From Cordia subcordata (taxonomy: Eukaryota; Streptophyta; Magnoliopsida; Boraginales; Cordiaceae): a stretch of 64,000 nucleotides of DNA. Every line of letters begins with the position of its first letter. The first letter of the stretch is position 1. The notes beneath the pieces were generated by a model. The model saw nothing but the letters and a program-made list of their open reading frames with translations. It did not search any database and was not told the origin of the DNA. Shown in pieces: positions 25,063 to 37,300 of this stretch. The stretch spans positions 8,042,501 to 8,106,500 of the forward strand of contig JAPTOF010000001.1 of the NCBI GenBank assembly GCA_028554755.1, written 5' to 3'. Made by a program: the position numbers and the translations under genes.

Positions 25063-28000
25063 CTATTTCTCTTCTCTCGCTAAACAATTCAGATCAGAAC
25101 TAATGGAACGGGCTACACCATGAACATTGATACAACTTGCATGTGTAGTTTTATTTCCATAAGCATATGTTATGTTGATATCTTCCAGTAGTATGTTTGT
25201 ACAAGGAATGCTTCTGCTGCAGTTCAAGCTGATTGCTTCCGTTTTGATTGATGTTCCTCGGATCCCAAAATACGAAATGTCACTCACTTTAACTGCAGAT
25301 GTCTATTAACAAAGTTTAGCAAATAAGAGTGCAAGCAAATGTTGAGCATTAAATAGTTTTAGAAAAATTTGTTTAGCTTACTTCATTCTTGCAGACTTTG
25401 TGAGGGCAGTAGTACTGGTCGATTATAATCGGATTATCAGCTGCGTTAAACATGATCCTGGTGAAATTAATCCTCTTGGCGAATCCAGATCCTCCCTGTC
25501 AATCAAAATTCAGGAAGTACTAATCAGATTTGGTTTGTGTAATTTTCTTTTCATTTCTTTTTGCACCTTTTCCAGGCTTGACACATATTAGAGCTTCAAG
25601 TAGTAGGATTTCTCATTTTAACCCTTTCCTTTTTGAAATTTTTTGAAGTCCTTACCTGCCATGTTTTGATCCTGACTCCATTTCTAGTTTGATTAAAACT
25701 ACAGTCACGTATGTGTATGTCTTGAACTTCATCACGCTTTCCAGCTTTCCCTAAACTCCCAATGCTGCAAAAAGAATACTCATCTTTGGTCTTTTAAATT
25801 GTATCTTAAGAAAAAAGAAAATTGAAAGTTGTGTTCAATTACGATACGAACCTTATCCCATGTCCAGGACCACATGCCACATTGGCGATATTAATATTGG
25901 AACAACCACCATTAACAGCAATACAATCATCTCCTAAAGGTTAATGTTACACAAAAATTGGTAAAAAAAACTTCTTATTTAAAGTGCTTAAAAGCATCCA
26001 AATAAGTAAGGTTAAATAACCTTAAATAAGAGATTAGAGAATACACAAAAATATGTTAAGTACCGGTTGATATGTTGAGGTGGTTAATAAATAGGTTGGT
26101 GCTTCCAGAAATGTCAATTCCATCCGTGTTGGGACTCTTGGGAGGAGCATTAATGTTTAGGTTAGTGATAATTGCACCATTACATTTGGTTATGGAGATG
26201 TGATTCTTTTGGCTATCTACGTGGTTCAATCCGTCCAATGTCATGTTCTGACAATCAGAAAATCGCAATGCCTGCAGACCACCATTGAATTGTTAAAGAA
26301 AGGGGCGATCTTTTGAACGATCAATTTATATGGAATTTTTTTCAAAATTATGTATATTCATCTTACAGTGGGTCGTTTGTTGTCATCAGTTGCCTGAAAA
26401 TTAAGAAATGTGTGGGTAAGAGTTTCAAATGATAAATATAATATAAAAAGGGTAAATTACTTCATTGCTCCCTTATCTTTATTGCCAAAAATTTTTTGAT
26501 CCTTTATCTTTTAAATGATACATTTTAGTTTCTTATCTTACAAAAAGAAGACACCATTAGTCCTTATCCTGTTTTCCACAAACTCTTAATGAAATATGCA
26601 GGTGATGTGCAATTGACGTGTATGACACGCCACATGAAGTGCACGTGGTCCGATTTTTAACGAATAAGCAAGAAAAATAAGTCTTTTTCAAAACTTAACC
26701 CAATAAAATCCATCTCCTCTTCCTTTTTTTTTTTAAAAAAAAAACCAAATAGAGGATATCTACTAGAGAAACATAGAGAACTTCATCCATGTTTTGGAAA
26801 GCTATTCTCAAGAATAACTACCTTTAAGGCATGTAATTTGGGGTTCTTTTAATTGGGTAAGGGGATTTGGGGTTCTTTTAATTGGGTAAGGGGAGGTGGG
26901 TTTTAACGGTTAAACTTCAAAAAAGACTTATTTCTATTACTTATTCATGTAAAAGCTGAGAGCACATGCACTTCATGTGTTTATCCCGTTAACAATTTGA
27001 TGGAAATAAGGTTAGCGACTAACATTGTATCTTTTTAGTAGGATGAAAGACCAAAATGTCCCAATTAGGGCCCATTTGGATTGACTTTTTTCATAAGTAT
27101 TTTTTTTAATAAATTTTGAAAAATAATTTTTTTTTAGAAGCTAAAAATTTTGGTTTTTAAAAAAAGTTGTATTTGAGCTTTTTCTAGAGTTTCATATTTT
27201 TTGGAAGTCAAATCAAATAGTTATTGCAAATTTAATGTAACTTTTTTAAGAAAAAAAAAGTGTTTTTTCTTAAAAAAAAACCAATCTAAGCAGATGGCAG
27301 ACTAAAAAGTTTTTGGCTATAAAGATAAGGGATCAATAAAGTAATTTGCCCATATAAAAAAAAGGAACAACAACGTCTAAAATGCACTTTACTCCACATG
27401 TTTTGTCAAAGTCATATAAAATTTCATGTGTTTTAATACTTGTTAATACGTCTTATCCTATAAAGAATATTGTACAAAATATTCAATTTTTAGTTATTGT
27501 GCAATAGTTTTTATAGTATAAAGTGGTGTTAGCAGCATTTTTATAATACAAAAAGTACTAACGAGTTTTAAAACCACAAAATTTTATATAACTTTAACAT
27601 AATACAAGGGGATAAAAAGGATTTTACTTAGAAAACAGCATGTACTATTAACTTACTTCCTTCCACCATGCAGAACCTTTTCCATTGATTATTCCTTGTC
27701 CACCACCTTTAACAACAAGACTATTAACATGACTAAAAGTTAACCAAGTACCCATGTCGCTGTTTTTGTATGCTGATTTGTCCATAGTTGCAATAATCTC
27801 TCCCAAAACCTGCCACAAATTTATTCAATGATTTTATTAATTATTTTTCATTGGTTTTTCCTTAAAACCTAAATAATGTTCTTTAGCTTATTAAAGTATT
27901 GTTTGGAAAATTTTGATATTATGAAAAATATAACTAAAACTTAACAACGGGGAAACTAACTTTCCAAACTAAAACAATTGGGTTGCACCATAATAAACAA

Positions 28001-28773
28001 ATTAAATAAATATTAAACTATAACTTAAATAAAAATTAAATCACAATCAATTGATTGGTCTAGAGGCACATACACACACATATATATGTATATATGTATA
28101 TTTGGAAATTTCATAGAAAAAGAAATATGATACAGTGTTTAATTTTCTTAAGAGAGAAAAAAGAAATAGCATTCTAATGCATGAATCCTATATATTTGCA
28201 GAAAAGTAATACCTCAAAGATAATGTAACGGCATTTGCATGGACCTTCAAATGTGGTTGGACTCAACAAATATGTCCTCTCTGCTGGGATGACTACTTTT
28301 GCACCTGCTACTTGGCCGCAAGCTGCCTTCCATGCGGCTATAAAAGCCTAGATGTATTATAATGTACGCAATGATTAGTTATGTAGCTTTACCGTCTATA
28401 TTTGTCTTTGACAGTCTTTTTTGGGATTCAAAGGAATCTAAACGTAAATAATGCAATTTCTATATTTGTATGGTATTGATTTTGAAACCTCTTGCATCTA
28501 ATATAAAAGATGTATAGTTAAATTACAAGACACGTGATTCTTTAACAATTATTTACTCAACCATGAGTGAATATAGGAGAAAATAATGCTATATATACAA
28601 TTATTTACTTTGGAATCATCTTTATTTCCATTTCCCAGGGCTCCGTATTTGGTTACATCGAAAGTAGTAGAGTATACTTGCCCATGAGTTACAACTCTTG
28701 ATCCTATTGATAGCATGCACAAAAGCAACCAAATGGAAAAGACTTCCTGCAATTTGTTAAGCAAAACAACCAT
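25063..28773 (-). CDS. GH28 polygalacturonase (pectinase), secreted
   Basis: Nine exons: 28609-28773, 28213-28347, 27657-27809, 26367-26393, 26064-26271, 25852-25933, 25656-25764, 25382-25495 and 25063-25302; 410 residues, phases consistent, including a 27-nt exon coding ATDDNKRPT. A hydrophobic signal peptide (about residues 8-25) precedes VTKYGALGNGNKDDS. All four GH28 signatures are present: SPNTDGID (N208-D210), GDDCIAV (D231, D232), CGPGHGISIGS (H254) and GVRIKTW (R288, K290). The enzyme should hydrolyse alpha-1,4-galacturonan in the wall. The overall form resembles the plant group of probable polygalacturonases such as At3g15720 (recalled). Its third coding intron holds a Mutator-like element. 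No clear regulatory motif found. Confidence 0.93.
26450..27351. mobile_element. Mutator-like long-inverted-repeat element with 9-bp TSD
   Basis: Both ends show the same terminus: GGGTAAATTACTTCATTGCT on the left and, in reverse complement, GGGCAAATTACTTTATTGAT on the right. The flanks carry an exact 9-bp duplication, ATATAAAAA, at 26441-26449 and 27352-27360. The arms pair over roughly 250 bp each, including a shared CACATGAAGTGCA core and AATAAGTCTTTTT. The centre holds two copies of GGGGTTCTTTTAATTGGGTA. MITE copy 3 interrupts the right arm. No transposase ORF. It lies in the polygalacturonase intron between exons 3 and 4. Confidence 0.88.
27068..27291. mobile_element. TTTGGATTGA-family MITE, copy 3 (nested)
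   Basis: Begins GGGCCCATTTGGATTGAC after TTA (27065-27067) and ends near CCAATCTAAGC. It interrupts the right arm of the Mutator-like element, whose left arm is continuous at the matching place, so it inserted after that element. Confidence 0.78.
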
Positions 28774-30219
28774 TACAAACTTGACTACAAGAATAAGGGT
28801 TTATCAAGGGGAAAAAGAGAGAAAAGAAAGAAAGAAAGATATACCATTTTTTTACATACCATGAGTTAAACAGTCTCCAAGGGCAAAAAAAATGACAAGT
28901 AGAAAGAGAAGGATCAGGGTGTTGGATAAATTAAAATGAAAAAGAAACTAATTGATATGCAAAAAAAAAAAAAAGTCACCAGCAACACAATTTATTATAA
29001 TCTTCGCTAGAAATAAGTGAGACTCAATATTTCAAAATAATCAATTAATCAATAGTTATTTTAGTAATAATATCTATAGATTAGATTGTCAATGAATTTC
29101 ATCCCTATACTTTATGGATTCTAGTATCCCAATTTGTTACCCCAAAATCAGATGCTTTCAAGGTTTAGTGTGTTTCTTTATTTAATGAAGAGGAAAATGG
29201 ATATGTAAGGTTTAATGATTTATTCTTGTAATTAATAGATTCCTTATATTCCATCCTTAAAGATGATATTTTACTATTAATTAATGCACTAGCTAGCTTT
29301 TTTTCTTAATATGCATTAGCTTGTTTTATCTTTCTTTCAACGATTATCTAATATCTAGTTCTTCTTATAATATTATTTATGTCAAGCATGGAAACACGAT
29401 AATTAGGTCCATTTTGAATATATGTTACAACCTATCATAACGGAAGTACATAAAAAAGGAACACGACATAATACACTAGTTGTGATGAAACTTGCACAAA
29501 TATGCATAACAATTATTGGTAGCATTTTTTATTTGAATAGTCCAAAAGGGTGTTTGAATTGACTTATCGAAATACTATTTAAAATAAATTTGATTTTAAA
29601 TAACTTTTTTTTTATATTTTTGATTTTTAAATAGTTATGTCTTTGAATAAAAATTTTAGTTAATAAATATAGGAATGTTTCACTTTAACTTCTTCTCTCC
29701 CTCTCTCAATGCAATTATCATACATAATATATGGATAAAAAGATACATAATTTGGAATTACAAATCCAACAACGAGAGCTAATTATTTTCCAAAAAATGG
29801 CTCTTACGTTCTTGAGGTACAAATTCTTTACTTTTTCAGTAGTTTGACCACCTCTATTTGTTTGTTTTTAAGTGGTAATCATTCCATAACTCAGGTGAAA
29901 GTCGAAATGCATTGGAGAGTAAGACCATAAGTACTTCTGTCACGTATTGATAAGTTTTCTTAGCAGTTCATGGAAGCTTTTGTTGTATTTTATTTTTCTG
30001 ATTAAAGTTTGAGTAACTACTGCATGATTTCTGGAGTATCGATGCTTTTGTCTTATTATTAAATCTCAAACAACCACCTATATTTATCTTCATCAGCATT
30101 CTTATCAACTTCAAACTTTATACTCAAGTCTTTTTTTAGAGCATGGGTCATTTCTGATCCCATATCACCTCTTAGAATATTTTTCTTATATGTAAGCATC
30201 AAAATCATCTTCTAATGTT

Positions 30220-30354
30220 GGTGAATATACTATCATATAAAGTTGGAGCCTTCTAATTTTACTCCTAAATATCTTTTTCTTTCTTTTGGTGAATATACTA
30301 TCATATAAAGTTGGAGCCTTCTATTTTACTCCTAAATATCTTTTTCTTTCTTTT
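30220..30354. repeat. 68-bp tandem duplication
   Basis: Two units starting GGTGAATATACTATCATATA at 30220 and 30288 and ending in the CT-rich tract TCTTTTTCTTTCTTTT. They are nearly identical apart from a one-base gap. Confidence 0.9.
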
Positions 30355-30781
30355 TTTGATGTTAACTTTGTGATGAAAATAATGTTAAGTATAATAAATA
30401 AATATAACCAATCAAATTCTTCACAAGTTTTAACTCTTAGATGAGGTGATAATTCTAATATGGTGTCAAAGTTTAAAAACCAAATGATCTCAGGTTCTAA
30501 ACTCACAACCACCTCTTTAAAAGAAATATTAAATACTTGCAAGCTTTAAACAACTCACGCAGCATGTGAGTAGGCGTGTTTAACATAATAAATAAATAAA
30601 TATAACCAATCAAATCCATTCTACAAGTTTAAGTTTTAGATGAGCTGGTATAACCAACCGAATCCTTTTTACAAATATTAAATTGTCCACATGTAAGTTT
30701 TAAACAACTCATACTACACGTGAGGGGCGTGTTAAGCATAATAAATAAATAAATAAATATAACCAACTGAACCCTTTTTAC

Positions 30782-31045
30782 AAGCTTAAGCTTTTATATG
30801 AGGTGTTAATTCTAATAAATAATATCTCAGGCCAATGGGTGTACAAGTTGTAGAGAACGAAATGAATTACTAGAGAAATCAACTAACTATTTAATCAAGT
30901 CATTTGCGAATACGAGCTTAAGGTTTTATAAGAGGTGTAAATTCTATTAAATAATATCTCAGGCCAATGGGTGTACGAGTTGTAGAGAACGAAAGGAATT
31001 ACTAGAGAAATCAACTAACTATTTAATCAAGTCATTTGCGAATAC
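30782..31045. repeat. 132-bp tandem duplication
   Basis: Units of 132 bp at 30782-30913 and 30914-31045 share CAGGCCAATGGGTGTAC, GTTGTAGAGAACGAAA and CAAGTCATTTGCGAATAC with few substitutions. No coding sense. Confidence 0.9.
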
Positions 31046-34000
31046 AAAGATGAAGAAGTGAGATTGAGGTTGTCATCAATAATGAAAATAGTGTCAATTT
31101 TTCTTTGGCAACAATTATCCCTTCTTTTACCCCAATCCAAAATAACAAGGGCATTGTTTATATATTCGTTCATATTTAATATAAACTTGGATTATGGTTT
31201 TGTGTAATGTTATTGATATTGATCTGATTACAAACTTTAGTAGTGTTCATTAGTTGTTTCAGATGAATTTTGACCATGATTTGGATGCTGACAGGGACGT
31301 AAGACAGTGATTAGTATGTGGGAATTGATTGAAAATGAAATGGCATTATTGACTCTCTTCTAAAACTTATAATTGGTATGAGGTAATGACTCAAAAATCC
31401 CGTTCTCGAGAGAATCCCATTGCCATGTTCATGGAAATAACCATTCCTGACAAACTCCATGTTCGTGGAATGAGATTTTTTTGTTAAAAAACTAAAAATA
31501 TCTGTCAAAAATTAACATTTAACGTTTTATATCAAAAATAAAAAATAAAATTTAAAAATGAGAATAAAAAAATAGAAAGTAAAAAAATAATAATAATATA
31601 AAAAATTGAAAATAGAAAATAAAAAATTTTGAATTTAAAAATAAAATAAAAATAAAAAACAAAAATAAAGATCTTTACCTGATTATATATCCATACACAC
31701 ACACACACATATTATCATCATTATTATCTTTATTTAAGGTTATTAATCTAAATATACTTTATATTAGTATTGGTAGTATTTTAGTAATATTTTGTATAAA
31801 TAATTTTATTACTACAATGCATATAATATCATAGTATAGTGATAGTCTTGGCTTTTTATATAAATCATTTCTAATAATATGCTAATATACTAATTATCAA
31901 ATATAAATTTAGAATCAATATATTTATTCCTATCATCATTCTAGAGTATACCAAATATGGTATATTCATTACCAAGCTCATTCAATTCCTTTAACTCATT
32001 CTATTCCTCTCAAATTCATTCCATTATACCAATCGCCACCTTAGATGTTTCAAACTCGAAACTTTTGCCACTAACGAACAAGTAATAGTTCAAAGATCTC
32101 AAACATACCAAAAAACTAGTGGTCAAGTAATATGTATCTCACTTTCACTGTAAGTGGTCCAGTGATCAATTTCTGTTAGTTGTAATTAATTAGCCTTTGG
32201 TCTCTCTTAAAATAAAAAATTAAAATAAAAATAAAAACAATAAGTTTTTGATCTCCCTTGAAGTGAAAAAAAGAAAGATCTCAAGCAGAGTGTTTTTCGA
32301 ATTTGGATCGCAAAGAAGAAGCATGATTCAAGTCAATAGTTTTAGGGTTGCAAAAAGATTGTAATCCCGTGGTCCCAGTAAAGAGCTAATAGCATATAAC
32401 AATTCAAAATTTTTATTAGCATTTTTATCTTTTCTGTAGTTGCATATAGTAGGTTAACCATATAGCCTGCTGGCTAATTTATATGGTAGGACTGAGGAAA
32501 GGATGTGAGAAAATGGAAGGTTGAAGGAGATGTGGTTGACTAATTTCCCAAAATTCAGGGGAAATTTGTAGACAATTTTGAAACTCGATAAGCCAGTCAA
32601 TTTGCCATTCTTTCCTGTTTTCCCTCTTTGCTCTTATTTATCTCGCGTTATCATCTTCCCTCTTCTCGGTTGCTAATATGTTAATTTGAAACTAATATCT
32701 ACATTATAAATGATATGAAAAAGTCATATTTATATTGAACACTATTAGCTTAGATCTTCATTGAAGTATATTATTTAAAGTTAAATGTTATTGGTTAGAC
32801 CAATATAATATAGATCTAGATACCTTTCACATTTTCTTATCCTTAATTGCTGGACTTAATTTGTATGGTATGAAATAGAAATTATTTTCATATGTTGAAA
32901 TACAATAAATTGATCAAAGCAAAATACAATTTGTAAAGCTATTGACTATAAACTGTGATAATATCAAATTAACATTAAAACCCTTGCATTACAAGGGTCA
33001 AATACTAGTACATAAATAACTTCTCAAAATTCCTCTTTGAAAAAGCTCCAAATTGGTTTTTTGACTTTCTAAAAACTTTTTGAAGCTTTGACCTTTACCT
33101 AAAAATATTTTAAAGAGAGCAAAACAATTTAGTTCTCGTTTTCTAACGCCCCCATCTCCATCCTTGCAAGGGCCTTCTTCCTAACCTTCCGACACTCACA
33201 GTGGTAGAACAAACTTAAATTACTCAATTTGGTAGAACAAACTTAAATTACTTCACAAAGCTCGTCAAGTGATATAGAATGCCTCAATTACTTTCATATG
33301 TTGCACTCATGTTTTTTTCCATACAAAAAGCTTTTAATATCAGCATAATGCGGTTTTCTGTCATGATTTCCGAGGATGCAATGCTAATTTTATATTGACA
33401 CTGCCAAAATGTGATGGCACGTATATAGACTGTAAAATGTCCAGAGAAGTCGCCAAATCATCGGAAAACTTTTAGCGTCAACCGCAGGATCTTGTGTATC
33501 TTTCGACCAGGAAAAACAGACATCAAAGAAAAAGAATCTGACTTGGTCAGGCTGACACAGATCTCACGTCGGTTGTGGGTTCCACAGGCTCGCTCAATCG
33601 TTCAATTTCATTCACATAAGGGTAGACTCTACATGCATGTATACTTGGTCATTCTCCCAGTTGCAATTTTTGCAAGGGAGCAACGTCGCTATGGCATGAC
33701 ATAGATGAGCGATGTCATTCTCAATCAGAATAGCAAGAAGTAAGATGGGTACATAGTGTACCAATGTTTCTTGGCAAAACGATAGCTCAAAGCAGCCAGC
33801 AAAGCCAGAGTTCTGACTAGCATATAATTGCGCACATTAAGATCTAATGAATAATGATCCAAGACAAAGTATAGAACATGCACAACAAAGCAAAGTATGC
33901 GACTGCAGATTTATCATTCATTCATTTCATGGCAAGTGAAAAAAGCGATCTATGTCTGTAGGTGCACGGCATGCATTTCTGCATGGAGAAACCTGCGCAC

Positions 34001-34341
34001 TGTGTGCGTGTAAGATGAGAATCACGCATAAACTCATCATGAAATGTCGCTAAGAATTTAAAGGAACAGATTATGACATAAAAGTCAACAGAAAACCGAC
34101 ATTATAATTGATTGGATACAACACCTGAGGGAAACAGTTTTCGATCAGTCGTGGATTCAGTCTTCAGATACACGTACTTGTATATATCTACAGAAGCAGC
34201 ACCTATACCACAGAAAAGAAGTGCAGTTGACAAAGCATTAGAACCAAAAAGTAGGAGAAACTGACCAAGCACATCAAACCAATTTGGGATGAGCAAGTGG
34301 TCATCTTCCAGCTGATACCACTCAGGGTATCTAAGCTAAAC

Positions 34342-37300
34342 TCAGTCGTATTGTTTTCTCTCCTCTTGTATAGAATGGAAAATCCGAGCAGCAGCAGATT
34401 CTGTTGCTGATCTGCCATTGTGAGGCACGACTCTGATGACTCGTGCTGTTTGGTCACCCTTGTGATGCCTGGGGCTATCACTGGGGACTTCAACGACTGG
34501 AGATGTGGGAAAAAGAGGAAGTGGATTGCTCCTGTCTCTGGTATTATCTATTCCCTCTCCTGTTCTTTCAGTCGGACTGCTTGCAGTGCTGCCTTGTAAT
34601 TCACTATCTTTACGTACATTCAACTTCAGAGTGTGCCCATCGGCTCCACTCTTCCGGCCTCGGAGATCAGATGAGTTCTGATGTTTTACACTGAAGTTGG
34701 CTCCCCCACCCGATAACTGGCGTTGCAAACCTTGTGTGTTGAACTGACTAATTTGTTCAACAGCATGACCTGACATGGCTTGATTCATAACTTGCATGCC
34801 ATATGGAGGGAAGTAGCCATGAGGCCCAATTGAAGGGACGAATGTCGGGACTCCCATTACTTGATATTGATGATGAGGAGCAGGAACTCCATAAGCTGGA
34901 GGCAAAAAGTTATTCATCACTGGAGTTGATCCTGGAGGTCCACAGCCTCCACAAACTGGATTGGTGAACCCAGGCCCAAGGTATGGCTTGTATACTAGTC
35001 CTTCAGAAGGAGACATCACGGGGACCAACCACTGATGCCCTTGTGGTTGATTGAAACCCCATGGACCCATATTAGGGTCATTAGCTGTGGGTGTTAATAG
35101 AGTATTTCCAGCAAATGTTCCGTAATTTATGGGCTGGCCACCATTTTGCACAGAAGATTGAGAAGCCTTCCCCACTGTGTTTTCAGCAGAGAATTCCATT
35201 TTATTGTTTGGCTTCTCAGATTTGTGCTCAGAAACATGAGATGATGCTTTACCAATATATTCAAGTGGCAGTTTCTTCACAGAGGAGACTTTTATAGGTC
35301 TTCCCAAATAAGCATTATCGTCCAGCAAAAGATGTGGAGACTTTGCAATTAGTCTTTGTACCTGTTACAGATATCATGATTGATGACTTCAAAGAGTTCA
35401 GAAATAAAATCCAACCCAGAAAATATGCAGAAATAATACTTGAAACTCCATAGTTGATATGCAAATTTAATACTTGAAACACCATGGTTACCTTCATCAA
35501 TCTATGCAACTCGAATACTTGAACAGCAAAAACTCTTTGTTGACTGTAAATTGTAAAAGGCATTTGATCAAAACTCATGTAAAATATATCATGATCCTTG
35601 AAACCAATAAATATTGAACCACAAATCCCAACATAATTAGAATTGACCTAATTAAATCATCTGACTGATGTAATACTGTAATATTACGCAGATGTTTAAA
35701 GGAATGCCCTTTACTGATGTAAGGGCCAACTTCATCAGCATGTTTAAATAAATTATCCACTATAAATTCAATGAATTACTCATACAGGAACAAGCACAAG
35801 TGCAACTCGTCTCCTGGTCAGCATGCCACATCTGTTCTATATCTGTGAGAGCTTCAGAAAGAAACTGGTAACAGCGGAAACAGAAAATGCAGAATTTAGA
35901 GGGCCTTACTCATCAAACATGTTTAATACAATGATACCATAATTCAGTTTTTTCCTGTAGCTATTCTAACCATAAATAATATATATATGTAACATCAGTG
36001 GAAAATAAGCTCTTCAGATTCAGACAGCATATTTCCCTATAAGAGAACGATCAGCCTCAAAAGCATACCCTTGATTTGTCTTTTCCGTTCTAATGTATAA
36101 GCTCAAGAGGAAGAAACATCCCAACCTTTTGAAACACAAATATAAAGCTTTCATGCAATGTAGAACCACCCGATGACTTTATACTTCAACAAAGGTATAG
36201 ACACTTCTTGAAAAGTGGAACACATGATATCATTATCTACTCATAGCAACACCGAAAGGATGAGGTATCTGGCAAGGCTAAAGAATGGCGGAGTTAAAAG
36301 CAACTTAACTTAAAAGTCCAAGGTGAAAAAGGAAACGAGCACTGATGATTCAATTTTCTATGAAGCAAAACACCTACAGCATATTCACAACTTAAAGCCT
36401 GAAATCTTATTCATATTTTAGCACATTGCTATAGCCACAAAAATGGAGGTATAAGAAGGGTTCTTGACTCTTGATGTCCTAAGTGAGCCCTTGCATTACA
36501 GGTGATAACTATATTTTCACTGTAACCAAACACCTATAGCATATCCACAGCTTAAAGCCTGAAAATAAGCCATATCTTACAACGTTTTTCTTAGTGTTCA
36601 AAGCAATTCCCTTTCATTGCAGTGGGAGCTGGTCATGTTTGGCTATGCCCAGGGAATTCTCATAACAAGATCAGCAATGCGTAAGTTTTCCTCAATAGCA
36701 CCAAATCAAAATGTCAAATCATGAATAGATAAAGAACAGTCAAAAGTATCAGTCGTTCTCTGACAATGAAGGGCCCTAAAAACCTGCTAACTTAAGTTGC
36801 TAAACTGCAGAAACAATGTTCACAAAGCTGTTCTGTCACTAGATATACTTTTAGACTATAGTTCTACCTTAAAGCATGCTTCCCAAATAGAACATTTGAA
36901 GCAATTGCAAGGTCCTCAGAATAAGTACCAGAAACAGCTTCATGAAATCTAAAAAGAAATAAAAAGACTAATGTTGGTGAGAATCAACGACAAGATCAGC
37001 AATCTCTAAGATTCTCAATAGCACTGAATTAAAATGTCAAATCACAAATGTAGAAAGAATTATTTAAGTATAAGACCTTCACTGACTATGAAGGCCCAAG
37101 AACCCACACACTGTAATGCTGAACCGCAAAACAAAGTTCACAAATCTATTTCAGAAAGACTTTTAGATTTGCTTCTAGAATCTAGATCATTTTCTATCAA
37201 AAGCATGCTCTGCACTCAGCCTTGTTCTCATCAACATTTTAAAGAATTACAAGGTCTCAAACATAATATGCAGAAGCAGCTGCATGAAATCACAAAAGAA

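Larger units (their letters stand above)
28774..34341. other. AT-rich intergenic region with local tandem repeats
   Basis: Next to 28773 is the polygalacturonase promoter. Tandem repeats lie at 30220-30354 and 30782-31045, with short GTGTTAAGCATAATAAATAA-type repeats at about 30380-30770. 31540-31680 is an A-rich low-complexity tract, followed by a (CA)n run at 31694-31709. 33200-34341 is nearer average composition and probably includes the ELF3 3' UTR. No coding exon recognised. Confidence 0.55.

Noticed and set aside
29548..29660. GGGTGTTTGAATTGACTTAT, similar to the left end of the MITE family
   Set aside because: No right terminus could be found, so it is not counted as a copy.
34443..34694. 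83-codon + strand frame over the ELF3 last exon
   Set aside because: Antisense to a well supported ELF3 exon; the composition follows ELF3 codon structure.
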